A stretch of 64,000 bases of DNA from Marinobacter sp. (lineage in GTDB: Bacteria > Pseudomonadota > Gammaproteobacteria > Pseudomonadales > Oleiphilaceae): positions 62,001 to 126,000 of the forward strand of contig JACIZI010000002.1 in NCBI GenBank assembly GCA_014359475.1, in the 5' to 3' direction. A model generated the notes under the pieces. It worked only from the letters and a program-made list of their open reading frames with translations, was not told the DNA's origin and searched no databases. The translations under genes were made by a program, and so were the position numbers. The number at the start of each line of letters is the position of its first letter. Positions within the stretch are counted from its first letter, which is position 1. Below, piece after piece: positions 27,882 through 38,591 of the stretch.

Positions 27882-30625
27882 GATGCCCCTCCCCGGTGGT
27901 TTTCATCCGCCCGGGCCAGCACCGGCAGACCGGCCCCCTGAAGCAGGCCGGGAATGACCCCGGCGGGGATGCCCAGCCACCCGTCGGGCCACCCGGCTTG
28001 CTCCGCCACGGGCAGGGTGTGACTTGCCTCTTCCAGGCCCACCTTGAGCCGGTCACCGTCACGCACGCCCAGGGCGGCGGCATCCGCTGGCGAGATCTGC
28101 AGTGTGACCGGTGCCATGCGCTGCCGGATGGGCTCCGCCAGCGAGGAGGTTTCCTCGCCGCCAAACAGCCGGGGCAGGATCAGTGCCCGCAAGGCCGTGT
28201 CCCGGGGCCGGGTGGCGCGGGGAATATCGGTCGGATAATGGTAGCGGCCCGGCCGGGGGTGGAGCAGGCGAACACCGGGGTCGCCGCCCCGCAGATGACC
28301 GCCCACCTCATCGGTAAACTTGTTCCAGGCCTGGGGTGAATTCCAGCCCGGTGCCCAGGCAAAGGGCACCTGCTGCCGGGGCCGGTCCGAGCCGCTGTAA
28401 CCCTCCATGGAAAACGCAAAGGCAGTGTCCCGGTCCTGCGGCGGGCGCGGCTCGCTCACGTCCAGGTTGGCCCGCATGGCGGTGCGGCCACTGTAGCGAT
28501 GGGGTTCCCGCGCCAGCTTCAGGCCCTCAACGCGGTAGTCCGCCCCGGGCGCCGCTCCGACCATACCGGCCAGGGTCTCGTGTTCCGCGGCGCAGGCCTG
28601 GGTCACCTCGTCCAGGGTGATATCGGCCGGCGATTCGCCCCGCAGATTGGCGGCCAGGGCGTGCAGCCAGCGCCAGCTTTCGTGGAGCCGGCTCTGCGGG
28701 CGCAAATAGCCGGGTTCGAAGACCTGGAAGAAGCGTTGGGCCCGGCCCTCCAGGTTCACCAGGGTGCCATCCGCCTCGGCAAAGCTGGCTGCCGGCAGTA
28801 CAAAGTCCGCCCTCTGCAGGGTGGCCGTACGCTGGTGGTCCAGCACCACCCGGATCCCGGCCGCGGCCAGTGCCCGGTCCACCTGCGCCGGGGGTTTGCG
28901 CTGATAGAGATCGTTCTCCAGGATGACCACCGCATCGGCCCGGCCCTGTTCCAGTTCGTCCAGTGCCCAGTCCAGGGGCCGGCCCCCCATCAGCGACAGG
29001 CCGGTGCTGTTGGCTTCGCGGCGGATCATCATGAGTCCGGCCCGTTTGGCACGGCGCGCCAGCGCCCGGGCGACGGCACCGGCCGCCTGCAGCACCGCGG
29101 TGGAGACCAGTGAGCCGCCACTGACGACCAGCGGTCGCTGTGCCGCCATCAGTGCGCTGGCAATACGTTGCGCCGCCCGGTCAGTGGTCTCATCCAGCGC
29201 ATCCACCGCCGCTGCGGCCGGGTCAATGTGCCGGGCTACCGCAAAGCCGAGCCGGGCGATGTCGTCCGGTGCCAGTGTATAGCGCGCCTCAGCCACATCA
29301 TCCAGACCGGTGGGGGCCGGCCAGGCAATAAACAGCGGGTGGTAGTGGTCCTGTCCGATGGTTTTCAGGGCCTCGGCATTCCAGGCCGGAATGCCCACCT
29401 TTTCCCCCAGCTGTTCCCGCCGCGAGAGCACCGCCTGGCGGATGTTCAGGCCCAGCCGGGCGGCACTTTGTATCGGGTCCTCGCCCAGTACCAGCACGGC
29501 GTCGTGACGCTCGATCTGCCGTGGCGTGGGGGTGGGCAGGCCGGTACTGCGCTGCAGTTGGTTCATCAGTTCAAGGCAGCTCTGTTCCCGGGCCTCGATA
29601 CCGGTGGAAAAGTTGTCCCTGCCCACCAGTGCGCGCAGCTGATGGTTGCTTTCCAGGCTGGCCCGGGGCGAGCCGATGCCGATAATCCGGCGGGCGTGGC
29701 GCAGGGACTCGTTGATGCGCGCCAGAGCGGTATCCACGTCCAGGCTGACCGGCGCACTCTTCGGGTTCTCGCGGCATTCCGGTACCCTGGGCCGGTCCTG
29801 GCGATTGACATAGCCGTAGCCGAACCGGCCCCGGTCACAGAGGAAATAACCGTTTACTTCCCCGTGGTAGCGATTCTCGATGCGGCGGATGTCGCCGTAG
29901 CGTTCCCCCGGGCTGATGTTGCAGCCCACCGCGCACTGGTGGCAGATGCCCGGTGCGAACTGCAGGTCCCACTTACGGGTGTATTGCCGGGAATGGCTCT
30001 TGTCGGTGAACACCCCGGTGGGGCAGACCTCGGTAAGGTTGCCGGCGAACTCGTTCTCCAGCGTGCCTTCCTGGTAACGACCGAAATAGACGTTGTCCTT
30101 GGTACCAAAGGCGCCCAGATCGGTGCCGCCGGCATAGTCATTGTAGAAACGCACGCAACGGTAACAGGTGATGCAGCGGTTCATTTCATGGGCGATAAAG
30201 GGGCCCAGCTCCTGATTGCGGCGGGTACGCTTGCGGAACCGGTAGCGACGGCGGTCGTGGCCGGTCATCACCGTCATGTCCTGCAGGTGGCAGTGGCCGC
30301 CTTCCTCGCAGACAGGACAATCGTGGGGATGATTGATCATCAGCCACTCCACCACGCTGGCCCGGAAGGCCCGGGCTTCCTCATCCTCGATGTCGATCCG
30401 GGTCTGGTCCGATGCCGGTGTCATACAGGACATCACCAGCATGCCCTGGTTATCCTCCTCGTTCTTGTACTGGCGCACCGCACACTGGCGGCAGGCACCC
30501 ACGCTGCCCATGGCCGGGTGCCAGCAGAAATAGGGAATGTCCAGGCCCAGCGACAGACAGGCCTGGAGCAGGTTCCGGGCGCCGTTCACTTCGTACTGTT
30601 GTCCGTCCACGTGAATGATTGCCAT
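27878..30625 (-). CDS. nuoG: NADH-quinone oxidoreductase subunit G
   Basis: A 915-residue soluble subunit of the electron-input arm (E. coli NuoG is about 908). Cluster ligands are visible in order: 2Fe-2S N1b (C-x10-C-x2-C near residues 34-48, around [16 protein letters not shown]), the His-coordinated N5 segment [13 protein letters not shown]4 (CITCYRC with the later E-V-C-P-T-G), and the extra N7 site C-x2-C-x3-C-x27-C (CHQCAVGC to FLCDRG), which E. coli-type NuoG retains. The rest is a molybdopterin-oxidoreductase-like domain without cofactor function. The ATG at 30625 has AGGAGAGG upstream; an earlier in-frame start would overlap nuoF. Confidence 0.96.
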   Translation of the reverse strand: MAIIHVDGQQYEVNGARNLLQACLSLGLDIPYFCWHPAMGSVGACRQCAVRQYKNEEDNQGMLVMSCMTPASDQTRIDIEDEEARAFRASVVEWLMINHPHDCPVCEEGGHCHLQDMTVMTGHDRRRYRFRKRTRRNQELGPFIAHEMNRCITCYRCVRFYNDYAGGTDLGAFGTKDNVYFGRYQEGTLENEFAGNLTEVCPTGVFTDKSHSRQYTRKWDLQFAPGICHQCAVGCNISPGERYGDIRRIENRYHGEVNGYFLCDRGRFGYGYVNRQDRPRVPECRENPKSAPVSLDVDTALARINESLRHARRIIGIGSPRASLESNHQLRALVGRDNFSTGIEAREQSCLELMNQLQRSTGLPTPTPRQIERHDAVLVLGEDPIQSAARLGLNIRQAVLSRREQLGEKVGIPAWNAEALKTIGQDHYHPLFIAWPAPTGLDDVAEARYTLAPDDIARLGFAVARHIDPAAAAVDALDETTDRAAQRIASALMAAQRPLVVSGGSLVSTAVLQAAGAVARALARRAKRAGLMMIRREANSTGLSLMGGRPLDWALDELEQGRADAVVILENDLYQRKPPAQVDRALAAAGIRVVLDHQRTATLQRADFVLPAASFAEADGTLVNLEGRAQRFFQVFEPGYLRPQSRLHESWRWLHALAANLRGESPADITLDEVTQACAAEHETLAGMVGAAPGADYRVEGLKLAREPHRYSGRTAMRANLDVSEPRPPQDRDTAFAFSMEGYSGSDRPRQQVPFAWAPGWNSPQAWNKFTDEVGGHLRGGDPGVRLLHPRPGRYHYPTDIPRATRPRDTALRALILPRLFGGEETSSLAEPIRQRMAPVTLQISPADAAALGVRDGDRLKVGLEEASHTLPVAEQAGWPDGWLGIPAGVIPGLLQGAGLPVLARADENHRGGAS

Positions 30626-30677
30626 GCTGTGGTTTACCCTCTCCTGACCAGACTGTTCCGGTGCATGCCGAGCCCTT

Positions 30678-32060
30678 TCATACCGAACCCAGCGGAATGG
30701 CATCCTGGTGAGCCGGTCCCCGGGACCGGCTGATGCCCTGCTCGAATTCGTGCCGGAAGTGTTTCAGGGCGGTCTGCAGGGGCATGGCGGCACCCGGCGC
30801 ATGGGCGCAGAAGGTCAGTCCCGGGCCGCAGTCCGCCGCCAGCTTGTCCAGCAGTTCGATATCCCCCGGCTCCCCTTTGCCCTGTTCCAGGGCCTGCAGC
30901 AGCTTCACCGTCCAGGGCAGGCCATCGCGACAGGGCGTACACCAGCCGCAGGATTCCCGGGCAAAGAAGGCCTCCAGATTGCCCATCAGTGCCACCATGC
31001 TCTGGCTGTCCGGTACCACGGTGAGCAGCCCGGTGCCCAGACGGCTGCCCTCCTTGCCCACTGTGTCGAAATCCAGCGGCAGTTCCAGATGCTCCGGCAG
31101 CAGGAACCCGGTGCTGGCACCGCCGGGCAGCCAGGCCTTGAGCGTGTGGCCGTCCCGCAGGCCGCCGGCCAGGTCCAGGATCTCCTGCCCGGTGGTGCCC
31201 ATGGGCAGCTCCCAGAGGCCGGGCCTGTGTACCGGCCCGGACACCCCGTAGAGTTTGCTGCCGCCGTCGTCCGTGCGGTCGCCGGATAGCCCCTGGTACC
31301 AGTCGGCACCATGGAGGATCACCGCCGGTACATTGCACAGGGTTTCCACGTTGTTGACCACGGAGGGCTTGCCCCAGGCACCGGACTGGCCGGGAAACGG
31401 CGGTTTGGCCCGGGGATTGGCACGTTTGCCTTCCAGGGAGTTGATCAGGGCGGTTTCCTCGCCGCAGATATAACGCCCGGCACCGCTGTGCACCACGATG
31501 TCGAAGTCAAAACCACTGCCGTCGATGTCCGGTCCCAGCCAGCCCGCGTCGCGGGCTTCCTGCAGCGCCCGGTTAAGCACCCGCGCCGACTCCAGGTATT
31601 CGCCCCGCAAAAAAATGTAGCCGAAACGGGCGTTGTTGGCATAAGCGCCCAGGATCATGCCCTCAATCAGCAGATGCGGCTGCTGCTCCATCAGCAACCG
31701 GTCCTTGAAGGTGCCGGGCTCCATCTCGTCGGCATTGCAGATCAGGTAGCCCCTCGGCATGTCGCCGCCCTGCAGGGTCAGGCTCCACTTGAGGCCGGCG
31801 GAAAAACCGGCGCCGCCACGGCCGCGCACGTTGGCCTCTTTCAGGGTGGCGATAATGGCCCGGGGATCGCCCTGGCCCAGCGCCTTGCGCACTGACTGGT
31901 AACCGTCCTTGCGCAGGTACTCGTCCAGCCACACCGCTGCGCCGTCATCGCGCAGGCGCCAGGTGAGCGGATGGGTCCCGGCGCTGCGTTCCTTCTCCGG
32001 CTGCAACAGCCGGCTGCGGTAGCGTATCGAGTCGCGCTGGCTGTTGATGGTAGTGGTCAT
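30678..32060 (-). CDS. nuoF: NADH-quinone oxidoreductase subunit F
   Basis: A 460-residue subunit that binds NADH and FMN and holds cluster N3. RGRGGAGF at residues 79-86 is the nucleotide-binding glycine-rich loop, and [12 protein letters not shown] near residue 360 supplies three cysteines of N3, with the fourth further on in [11 protein letters not shown]. The start overlaps the nuoE stop by 4 bases. Confidence 0.96.
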   Translation of the reverse strand: MTTTINSQRDSIRYRSRLLQPEKERSAGTHPLTWRLRDDGAAVWLDEYLRKDGYQSVRKALGQGDPRAIIATLKEANVRGRGGAGFSAGLKWSLTLQGGDMPRGYLICNADEMEPGTFKDRLLMEQQPHLLIEGMILGAYANNARFGYIFLRGEYLESARVLNRALQEARDAGWLGPDIDGSGFDFDIVVHSGAGRYICGEETALINSLEGKRANPRAKPPFPGQSGAWGKPSVVNNVETLCNVPAVILHGADWYQGLSGDRTDDGGSKLYGVSGPVHRPGLWELPMGTTGQEILDLAGGLRDGHTLKAWLPGGASTGFLLPEHLELPLDFDTVGKEGSRLGTGLLTVVPDSQSMVALMGNLEAFFARESCGWCTPCRDGLPWTVKLLQALEQGKGEPGDIELLDKLAADCGPGLTFCAHAPGAAMPLQTALKHFRHEFEQGISRSRGPAHQDAIPLGSV

Positions 32061-32569
32061 GGGTATTCCTCCAGCAGGCCGGGCAGATCCCCGGGGGTCA
32101 CCGGGCCGTAGGTGTCGTCATCGATCATCAGCGCCGGGGCACCGTCGCAGGCTCCCAGGCAGCACACCGGCAGCAGCGTGAAACGGTCGTCGCCGGTGGT
32201 CTGGCCGTAATCGATGCCCAACTGTGTCACCAGCGCCTGCTTCAGCTCAGCAAAACCGCTCAGAAAGCAGGAGCTGCTGTCGCACACCAGAATCACATGG
32301 CGGCCCACCGGCTGGCGGAAGATCAGGCTGTAAAAGGTGGCCACTGCTTCCACGTCGCCGGGGCCAACGCCCAGCACCCGGGCAATGGCCGGTATGGCAC
32401 CGTCCGGTACCCAGCCATGGCGGCGCTGGACGATCTTCAGGGCCTCAATGCAGGCAGCCCGGGGCTGCTCGAAGTGGTGCACTTCCTGCCGCATGGCCTG
32501 CTCATCGTCCGCATGAAGCCGGAAAGCGTCGCTGCCAATGATCCCGGTTGTCGCGTCTGTTGCTGCCAT
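32057..32569 (-). CDS. nuoE: NADH-quinone oxidoreductase subunit E
   Basis: A 170-residue thioredoxin-like 2Fe-2S subunit (cluster N1a). The four cysteine ligands are in [11 protein letters not shown] (C-x4-C) and [11 protein letters not shown] (C-x3-C). The helical N-terminus with [19 protein letters not shown] is typical. It starts 2 bases after the nuoCD stop and overlaps nuoF by 4. Confidence 0.95.
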   Translation of the reverse strand: MAATDATTGIIGSDAFRLHADDEQAMRQEVHHFEQPRAACIEALKIVQRRHGWVPDGAIPAIARVLGVGPGDVEAVATFYSLIFRQPVGRHVILVCDSSSCFLSGFAELKQALVTQLGIDYGQTTGDDRFTLLPVCCLGACDGAPALMIDDDTYGPVTPGDLPGLLEEYP

Positions 32570-32571
32570 CT

Positions 32572-34344
32572 TCAGCGGTCCACGTCTGCCATTACAAAGT
32601 CGATGCTGCCCAGATGGGCGATCAGGTCCGGCACAAAGCCTCCCCGCATCACCGCCGGTATCTGCTGCAAATGGGGAAAGCTCGGGGTACGGATACGGGT
32701 GCGGTAGCTCATGGTGTTGCCGTCACTGGTCAGGTAGTAACTGTTGATGCCCTTGGTGGCCTCCACCATCTGCAGGGACTCGTCGGGCTTGAGCACCGGC
32801 CCCCAGGACACCTGCAGGAAATGGGTGATCAGTGTCTCGATATGCTGCAACATACGTTCCCGGGGCGGCGGCGTGGTCAGTGGATGGTCCGCCTTGTAGT
32901 CGCCGGCGGGCATGTGCTGCACGCATTGCTGAATAATCCGCAGGCTCTGGCGCATCTCTTCAATGCGCAGCTGGCCGCGATCGAAGACATCGCCGTTTGC
33001 CCCCAGCGGAACCTCGAAATCGAAGTTCTCGTAACCGGAGTAGGGTCGCTGCTTGCGCAGGTCGAAGTTGCATCCGGTGGCCCGCAGATTGGGGCCGGTC
33101 ACGCCCCATTCCAGGGCATCGGCGGTATTGAAGGCGGCCACGTGACGGGTGCGGTCGCGCACTATGGCGTTTTCCATCATGGCCTTTTCATATTCCCGGA
33201 GGCGCGCCGGCATCCAGTCCAGGAACTCCCGGACCAGCTTTTCCCATCCCCGGGGCAGGTCCTGGGCAACGCCGCCGATGCGGTACCAGGCCGGGTGCAT
33301 GCGGAAGCCGGTGATGCCCTCGATCACCTTGTAGGCCCGCTGGCGATCACTGAAGGTGAAGAACACCGGCGACATGGCCCCCAGGTCCTGCAGGTAGGTG
33401 CCCAGGAACAGCAGATGGCTGCTGATGCGGAACATCTCCGCCATCATCACGCGAATGGCCTTGACCCGTTCCGGCACCTCGATGCCCGCCAGCTTTTCCG
33501 CCGCCAGCACGTAGGGCAGGTTGTTCATTACCCCGCCGGTGTAGTCGATGCGGTCGGTGTAGGGGATGAAGCTGTGCCAGGACTGCCGTTCGGCCATCTT
33601 TTCCGCGCCCCGGTGGTGGTAGCCGATGTCCGGCACACAGTCGACGATCTCCTCCCCATCCAGCTGCAGCACCACCCGGAAGGCGCCGTGGGCGGACGGG
33701 TGGTTGGGCCCCAGGTTGAGAAACATGAACTCGACGCCGTCCCGCTCCCGGGCCATGCCCCAGGCCTCGGGCCGGAACCGCATGGCCTCCTGCTCGGTGT
33801 CCTGGCCGGCAACGGTCAGGGTATAGGGGTCGAATTCGGTCGCCCGGGCGGGATAGTCCTTGCGCAAGGGGTGACCGGTCCAGGTGGGCGGCATCAGGAT
33901 GCGTTGCAGGTGCGGATGACCGGTCACGCCAATGCCGAACATGTCCCAGATTTCCCGTTCGTACCAGTTGGCGTTGGCAAACACCGGTGCGACACTGGGC
34001 ACCCGCAGGTCGTCTTCGGTCAGCGCCACCTTCAGCATCAGGTCTTCGTTACGTTCCACCGACAGCAGGTGGTAAAAGACCGTAAAGTCCGCCGGCGGCA
34101 GATGTTCCCGGTGGCTGCGCAGGCGTTCGTCCACGGCGGACAGGTCGTACAGCATGGAGAAGGGTGAGGGCTGTGATTTGAGGAACTGCAGGATATCGGT
34201 GAGCGAATCCCGGCGCACCCAGAGTACCGGCATCCCCGTACGGGTCTGCTGCACATGACGCACCCCCTCCCGGAATTGCTCCAGAAGGGCCTCAATCATC
34301 GGGTTCCCGGCCGCGACCGGGTTAGCGACGGTGTCTGTGGTCAT
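32572..34344 (-). CDS. nuoCD: NADH-quinone oxidoreductase fused subunits C and D
   Basis: A 590-residue natural fusion, as in E. coli and Pseudomonas, where NuoC (30 kDa type, residues about 1-170) is joined to NuoD (49 kDa type, about 195-590). The NuoC part has [22 protein letters not shown] and the NuoD part has [15 protein letters not shown] and [11 protein letters not shown], which line the quinone site. The ATG at 34344, with AGGAG 12 bases upstream, leaves a 44-base gap to nuoB. The longer in-frame start at 34443 would overlap nuoB by 55 bases and is unlikely. Confidence 0.96.
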   Translation of the reverse strand: MTTDTVANPVAAGNPMIEALLEQFREGVRHVQQTRTGMPVLWVRRDSLTDILQFLKSQPSPFSMLYDLSAVDERLRSHREHLPPADFTVFYHLLSVERNEDLMLKVALTEDDLRVPSVAPVFANANWYEREIWDMFGIGVTGHPHLQRILMPPTWTGHPLRKDYPARATEFDPYTLTVAGQDTEQEAMRFRPEAWGMARERDGVEFMFLNLGPNHPSAHGAFRVVLQLDGEEIVDCVPDIGYHHRGAEKMAERQSWHSFIPYTDRIDYTGGVMNNLPYVLAAEKLAGIEVPERVKAIRVMMAEMFRISSHLLFLGTYLQDLGAMSPVFFTFSDRQRAYKVIEGITGFRMHPAWYRIGGVAQDLPRGWEKLVREFLDWMPARLREYEKAMMENAIVRDRTRHVAAFNTADALEWGVTGPNLRATGCNFDLRKQRPYSGYENFDFEVPLGANGDVFDRGQLRIEEMRQSLRIIQQCVQHMPAGDYKADHPLTTPPPRERMLQHIETLITHFLQVSWGPVLKPDESLQMVEATKGINSYYLTSDGNTMSYRTRIRTPSFPHLQQIPAVMRGGFVPDLIAHLGSIDFVMADVDR

Positions 34345-34388
34345 GCTCGGGTTCTGCTCCTGTGCGTTTTGTTCAGAGTTGGTCCTGT

Positions 34389-35066
34389 TCAGAGCTTGTC
34401 CGGTGTGCGCAGTTCGGTGGCCTGGATTCGGCGATCGCGCCACTTTTCCCGCTGGGAGGGCATGTCCGCCTTGTACACGCCCTGGTCACCCACCACCCAG
34501 GAGAGCGGCCGCCGCTCCTGCTGTATGGAGTCCTGCAGCAGTTGCAGCCCCTGCAGAAACGCTTCGGGCCGGGGCGGACAGCCCGGCACGTAAACATCCA
34601 CCGGCAGGAACTTGTCGACACCCTGAACCACCGAGTAGATGTCGTACATGCCGCCGGAATTGGCGCAGGAGCCCATGGAAATGACCCATTTGGGCTCCAG
34701 CATCTGATCGTAGAGTTGCTGGATGACCGGCGCCATCTTGATAAAGCAGGTGCCGGCAATCACCATGAAGTCCGCCTGCCGGGGAGACGCCCGGATCACC
34801 TCGGAACCGAAGCGGGCTATATCATGGGGTGAGGTGAAGGCCGTGGTCATTTCCACATAGCAGCAGGACAGCCCGAAGTTGTAGGGCCACAGGGAGTTCT
34901 TGCGGCCCCAGTTGACTGCATTGTTGAGCACCTCGCTGAGCTTGCCGGTAAAGACATTACGTTCCAGCTGCTGCTTGACCGGATCGTCCGACGGTTGCTG
35001 CTGCCGTGCCGGATAGCGGGTAGCGCCTGCTGGTTCTTGATCAGCCCGTGTCAGGGTATAGGACAT
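34389..35066 (-). CDS. nuoB: NADH-quinone oxidoreductase subunit B
   Basis: A 225-residue subunit that binds the terminal cluster N2. The ligands are the tandem C68-C69 (LSCCYVEM), C134 (MGSCANSGG) and C163 (VPGCPPRPE). N2 passes electrons to quinone at the interface with NuoCD and NuoH. Both termini are slightly longer than in a minimal NuoB. It begins 69 bases downstream of the nuoA stop. Confidence 0.96.
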   Translation of the reverse strand: MSYTLTRADQEPAGATRYPARQQQPSDDPVKQQLERNVFTGKLSEVLNNAVNWGRKNSLWPYNFGLSCCYVEMTTAFTSPHDIARFGSEVIRASPRQADFMVIAGTCFIKMAPVIQQLYDQMLEPKWVISMGSCANSGGMYDIYSVVQGVDKFLPVDVYVPGCPPRPEAFLQGLQLLQDSIQQERRPLSWVVGDQGVYKADMPSQREKWRDRRIQATELRTPDKL

Positions 35067-35135
35067 GCTTCGCCTCCGTGAACACGCCGGCCGCCAGAGC
35101 AGGCCGGCCAGCCGTGTTGTCCGTGATGCGTGAAT

Positions 35136-35552
35136 TCAGTCTGCCCGTTTCCGGGTGCTGTCGTCTGCCGGTTCCGGGGCCCAGTCCAGGGCGCCGGTGC
35201 GGCTGTCATAGACCAGCCCCGCCAGCAGAATCAGGATGAAGATGGCTGCGCCCCAGAAGCCGGTCCAGCCAACCTCTTTGATGACGATGGCCCAGGCAAA
35301 CAGGAACACGGCTTCGATATCAAAGATCACGAACAGCATCGCGACCAGGTAGAACTTGACGGAAAAGCGCTGACGGGCGTCGCCGGTGCCGACAATGCCC
35401 GACTCAAAGGGCAGGGATTTGCTGACACCCTGGCTGCGGCCACCGAGCAGGGCAGAGGCCCCTACCATAAAGGCGCAGAGACCCAGAGTGGCAGCCACAA
35501 ACAGCCCGGTGGCCCAGTTGTGGGCCAGCATGTCGGTCACGGTTTCGGTCAT
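35136..35552 (-). CDS. nuoA: NADH-quinone oxidoreductase subunit A
   Basis: A 138-residue membrane subunit with three helices and the first gene of the nuo operon. The conserved loop around [20 protein letters not shown] and the helix [19 protein letters not shown] carry the quinone-loop cysteine-position neighbourhood and the buried Asp/Glu. I chose the ATG at 35552 because AGGGAGA sits just upstream; a start at 35621 adds a non-conserved tail. The upstream region to 35740 must hold the operon promoter, but I see no convincing -35/-10 pair. Confidence 0.94.
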   Translation of the reverse strand: MTETVTDMLAHNWATGLFVAATLGLCAFMVGASALLGGRSQGVSKSLPFESGIVGTGDARQRFSVKFYLVAMLFVIFDIEAVFLFAWAIVIKEVGWTGFWGAAIFILILLAGLVYDSRTGALDWAPEPADDSTRKRAD

Positions 35553-35739
35553 GGGCTCTCCCTGATAATGGGATGGCGGTTGTTGAGAAACCCTTCTTAA
35601 AACGTAACAGCGGGTTGGCAATTGCGCAAATATGAGCCCGGGAAAATCAATAACCTGTCTCTATACTGAAGGGGAACCCGGGCGCCGGGGGAGGGGGTGC
35701 GGACCGGTCAGGCGGCGTTGCCGGCGGGGAAGCTGCCAT

Positions 35740-35764
35740 AAAAAAGGCCCCCGGTGCGGGGGCC
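35740..35764 (-). terminator. Intrinsic terminator after the large lipoprotein gene
   Basis: Read on the minus strand, GGCCCCC pairs with GGGGGCC over a 5-base loop (35764-35746) and is followed by six T (35745-35740). It lies 46 bases past the lipoprotein stop and separates that gene from the nuo promoter region. Confidence 0.85.
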
Positions 35765-35809
35765 TGAGTACTGCTGATTCAACCCGTTATCCGGGAGGGC
35801 GGTTGGGGC

Positions 35810-38272
35810 TTACCCAGCACTGAACAGGCTGCTGAATAGGGACTCCAGCAGCGTCCAGGTGGCAGCCTGGAGTGCCTTTTCGTCGTCACCCGCGTTGGAG
35901 GTATAGGTACGCTGGTCACCATCCACCAGATTGACAACAAGGCCGCCTGTCCTGTCACTGATGTTGACAACGGCCACCAGGGTGTCGTTGGTGTAGAGGT
36001 AGCCGGCCGCACCGCGGATGTACAGGGTGGCCTCTGGCTCTGCGGCTGCATCCTTGGTGATGCTGACACCACCGTCTGCTTCGGTGGTCAGTAAGTAGGT
36101 CTGCTCGACGGTTGTGCCGTCTTCACTATAGATGCGCAGCTCATTATCACCGCTAAGGGCCAGGGTGCTGAAGTCCATGCCACCAAGCAAATCCTGAAGT
36201 TCAGCATACACATTGCTGTCACCGTCGCTGGAGGGATCCTCCGGATTGGCCTCCAGCAGTCGGGTGATGGCCTTGGCCAGATCGGGAACCATACCCGGAT
36301 AACCGCTCAGGCCACCGCTGACCTCCAGTTCCATGGGCGGAAGCCCAATAATGTTCTCTAAACGGTAGGCCGCTTCCACGTCAAGGGCATCGCCCTCAAC
36401 CTGCAGGCGGTACATCGGCCTCTCGTCAATCGGCCCTTTAGTCTCGCCAGCGGGGTTCTCTGTTGTGGAGCTGCTGCTGAAAGTCAGCAGGGGGCCGGGC
36501 TCGGTCTCGCTCTGGGTGATGACGCGGCGGTTGAAGAACAGTGACGTATCTATCCCGGTTACAGAGTACTTAAAGTCGGGATCGCCGCCGGCCTTCGCTA
36601 TTTCAAAATCCCCGGTTAAAGTCAGATTCACCGAAAGCTCTTCGACAAGACCCGTTAAAGCTGCATCAATACTTCCATTGTTAAAGGCGTTAGACCAACT
36701 CCCAGCATTCAAAATCCCATCAGAGAGAGAAGGGAAGGCTGAAAAGTCGTTGCCTGTCAAATCTATAACAATCGTGGTATCCAGGCTGGTAACCGATGTG
36801 GAGTTTGTGATCGTACCGGAGATCGGTATGGCGAGCTGGTTATCGGCACTGGCACTGGTCGAAGCATTATTAGCCAGGAGGTTGCGAATATCTTCGAGTG
36901 GGATAGTCAGATCTATTGCTTGGCCCTGTAAAGTCCCGTCAGCCTGAGCCCGTAACTCATAACCTGAGCCTGTATCTTGAATTGAACTGTAACTTGTTGA
37001 GAGCTGGCAATCTGAGGGGTCGTATGTGAAATTGTATATGATATTAGGTAGGCAGATGCTTGCCGTTATGCTGTCAGAAATAACGTCGGAAATGACGGTC
37101 AGCATGGCAACCGTGTCATCCGTCGCTGCCTGGTCAATATACAACCACCCAAGATTCCGGTTAGCCGCATCAATCCCGGCCTCGGCCTCGAGCGCAGTCC
37201 GACGATAGTCATCGTAGGCATTCAGCAGGGCCTTGCCTTTGTCAAAGTCGGCCTGATTGGGGATGTCTGTGCTTTCGGCCAGGTCGGTGATCAGACCTCC
37301 GTTCCATTTGCTTACCAGGTCATTGAAACCGGAGCGCAGGCTGTCGCCTGTGGTCGAGTCAAAGGCACCGCCTTCTTCCAGTCCGCTTACCACGCGGCCT
37401 GCCGAGGCCATCAGGCGATCCAGGCCGGCCACGGAGAGGTTGTCAAAGGGAATCTGCTCAAGGAGTGGCTGGGCGGCCCCGGCATACTGGGGATACTGAG
37501 TCAGCAGACTTTCGATATCGGCGGTGGAAAGCTCGCCGGAGCCGGTCAGCACCTGGCCACCCAGCAGGCTGTACATCCGGGCGGAGCCCTGCACCATCAG
37601 CGAAACGCTGTAGCCTTCATCTTCCGACAGGTCAGCGAAAGCGGCTGAAACGATCGCGTGGTTCCGGTCGCCGGCACTGGCAGTGCTGATGGCATTGTCG
37701 TCTGCGACGGTGGTTGGCAGCGACGTGGTGAAGTCGCTGTCCAGACCAAACAGCGCCTGAATCCGGGCGTTGGAGAGCTTGATGCCTTCCACGGTAACGC
37801 CCCTGGGCATGTCCATGGCCCACTGGGCTGCCATGTTGGTGACCGGAGACAGTGCCACAGTGGTCAGGCCTTCGCCATTGACCAGGGTGTTGAGCTTGTA
37901 GTCCTCAGGCGCGGGATAATAGTCGCCGGCCTCCGCGTTGTTGCCACAACCGGTTGGTGACTCACACTGCAGCTGGGTGTTGGCAGTGCTCGTCAGCTCA
38001 AAACGCACGGGGCCGCTCAACTCCGCCACGGAATTGAAGACGAAACGGCCATCACTGTCGGTGGTGGTGGTGGCTATTGGGGTTTCAGACCATGCTTGGC
38101 CGTCCCACTCATAAATGCCTACCGTGGCTTGATCGACGCTGCTTGCGGTTCCGCCCACGATGTCGCGCTCGGGAGGGGGCGGGGCTGGCTCGCTGCCACC
38201 ACCGCCACCGCCACCACAGGCAGCCAGGGCAAATGTCATGGAAGCAACAAGCAGGTGTTTGCGGGTATTCAT
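35810..38272 (-). CDS. Large predicted lipoprotein of unknown function
   Basis: An 820-residue protein whose signal peptide ends in L-A-A-C (cysteine near residue 19), followed at once by seven glycines and a proline-rich stretch, a common lipoprotein tether. The first 130 mature residues look like a small beta-sandwich of the carboxypeptidase-regulatory type (V-G-I-Y-E-W-D-G-Q-A-W then D-S-D-G-R-F-V-F). The rest is alternating helical and beta regions with no family I recognise. GC content falls to about 40 percent in roughly 36600-37100 while its flanks match the window. The ATG at 38272 has GGAGC upstream; a longer in-frame start at 38353 would precede the signal peptide. Confidence 0.75.
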   Translation of the reverse strand: MNTRKHLLVASMTFALAACGGGGGGGSEPAPPPPERDIVGGTASSVDQATVGIYEWDGQAWSETPIATTTTDSDGRFVFNSVAELSGPVRFELTSTANTQLQCESPTGCGNNAEAGDYYPAPEDYKLNTLVNGEGLTTVALSPVTNMAAQWAMDMPRGVTVEGIKLSNARIQALFGLDSDFTTSLPTTVADDNAISTASAGDRNHAIVSAAFADLSEDEGYSVSLMVQGSARMYSLLGGQVLTGSGELSTADIESLLTQYPQYAGAAQPLLEQIPFDNLSVAGLDRLMASAGRVVSGLEEGGAFDSTTGDSLRSGFNDLVSKWNGGLITDLAESTDIPNQADFDKGKALLNAYDDYRRTALEAEAGIDAANRNLGWLYIDQAATDDTVAMLTVISDVISDSITASICLPNIIYNFTYDPSDCQLSTSYSSIQDTGSGYELRAQADGTLQGQAIDLTIPLEDIRNLLANNASTSASADNQLAIPISGTITNSTSVTSLDTTIVIDLTGNDFSAFPSLSDGILNAGSWSNAFNNGSIDAALTGLVEELSVNLTLTGDFEIAKAGGDPDFKYSVTGIDTSLFFNRRVITQSETEPGPLLTFSSSSTTENPAGETKGPIDERPMYRLQVEGDALDVEAAYRLENIIGLPPMELEVSGGLSGYPGMVPDLAKAITRLLEANPEDPSSDGDSNVYAELQDLLGGMDFSTLALSGDNELRIYSEDGTTVEQTYLLTTEADGGVSITKDAAAEPEATLYIRGAAGYLYTNDTLVAVVNISDRTGGLVVNLVDGDQRTYTSNAGDDEKALQAATWTLLESLFSSLFSAG

Positions 38273-38372
38273 GATTTGGGTGCTCCACAGCTGTTTTTGT
38301 CGTTCGCCTCCCAGGCTCCGGCTGGTTCCGGATTGACGGAGCACTGGGGGCAATTTCGCACTTTCAGGTACA

Positions 38373-38382
38373 GGTTACCGGT
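38373..38382 (+). repeat. GGTTACCGGT motif, copy 1
   Basis: One of three intergenic copies; it lies about 100 bases upstream of the large lipoprotein start and is followed by GG. Confidence 0.4.
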
Positions 38383-38541
38383 GGAGAGGTTCTCCAGTCT
38401 GTCGACTGGTTACGTTAATGGGAGATTTTGTTGAAATTTGTGAACGGCTCAGTATGAAGCGGACGGCTCGCCGCCGGTAAGCAGGTTGGCACAGGCCCCG
38501 AGGCAGTGGCTCAGGGTGTATCCGCCGGTGCTTTAACCACA

Positions 38542-38577
38542 AAAAAAGCGCCAGGCTTTGCAGCGTGGCGCTTTTTT
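38542..38577. terminator. Bidirectional intrinsic terminator downstream of pckA
   Basis: AAAAAAGCGCCA (38542-38553) pairs with TGGCGCTTTTTT (38566-38577) over a 12-base loop. On the minus strand it ends pckA, whose stop is 15 bases away; the T-run is on both strands. Confidence 0.88.
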
Positions 38578-38591
38578 CAGGTGAAGCGGAT

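Larger units (their letters stand above)
38273..38591. other. Non-coding region between the lipoprotein gene and pckA
   Basis: This 319-base stretch holds the presumed promoter of the lipoprotein gene, a GGTTACCGGT motif at 38373-38382 followed closely by the short palindrome GGAGAGGTTCTCC, and the bidirectional terminator at 38542-38577. No open frame here looks real. Confidence 0.5.

Noticed and set aside
29168..30733. 521-codon plus-strand frame opposite nuoG
   Set aside because: Antisense shadow of a strongly conserved gene. The same applies to 32548-34167 opposite nuoCD.
35553..35740. sigma-70 or FNR site for the nuo operon
   Set aside because: I found TATAGA- and CATATT-like boxes but no -35 at acceptable distance, and no full TTGAT-N4-ATCAA.
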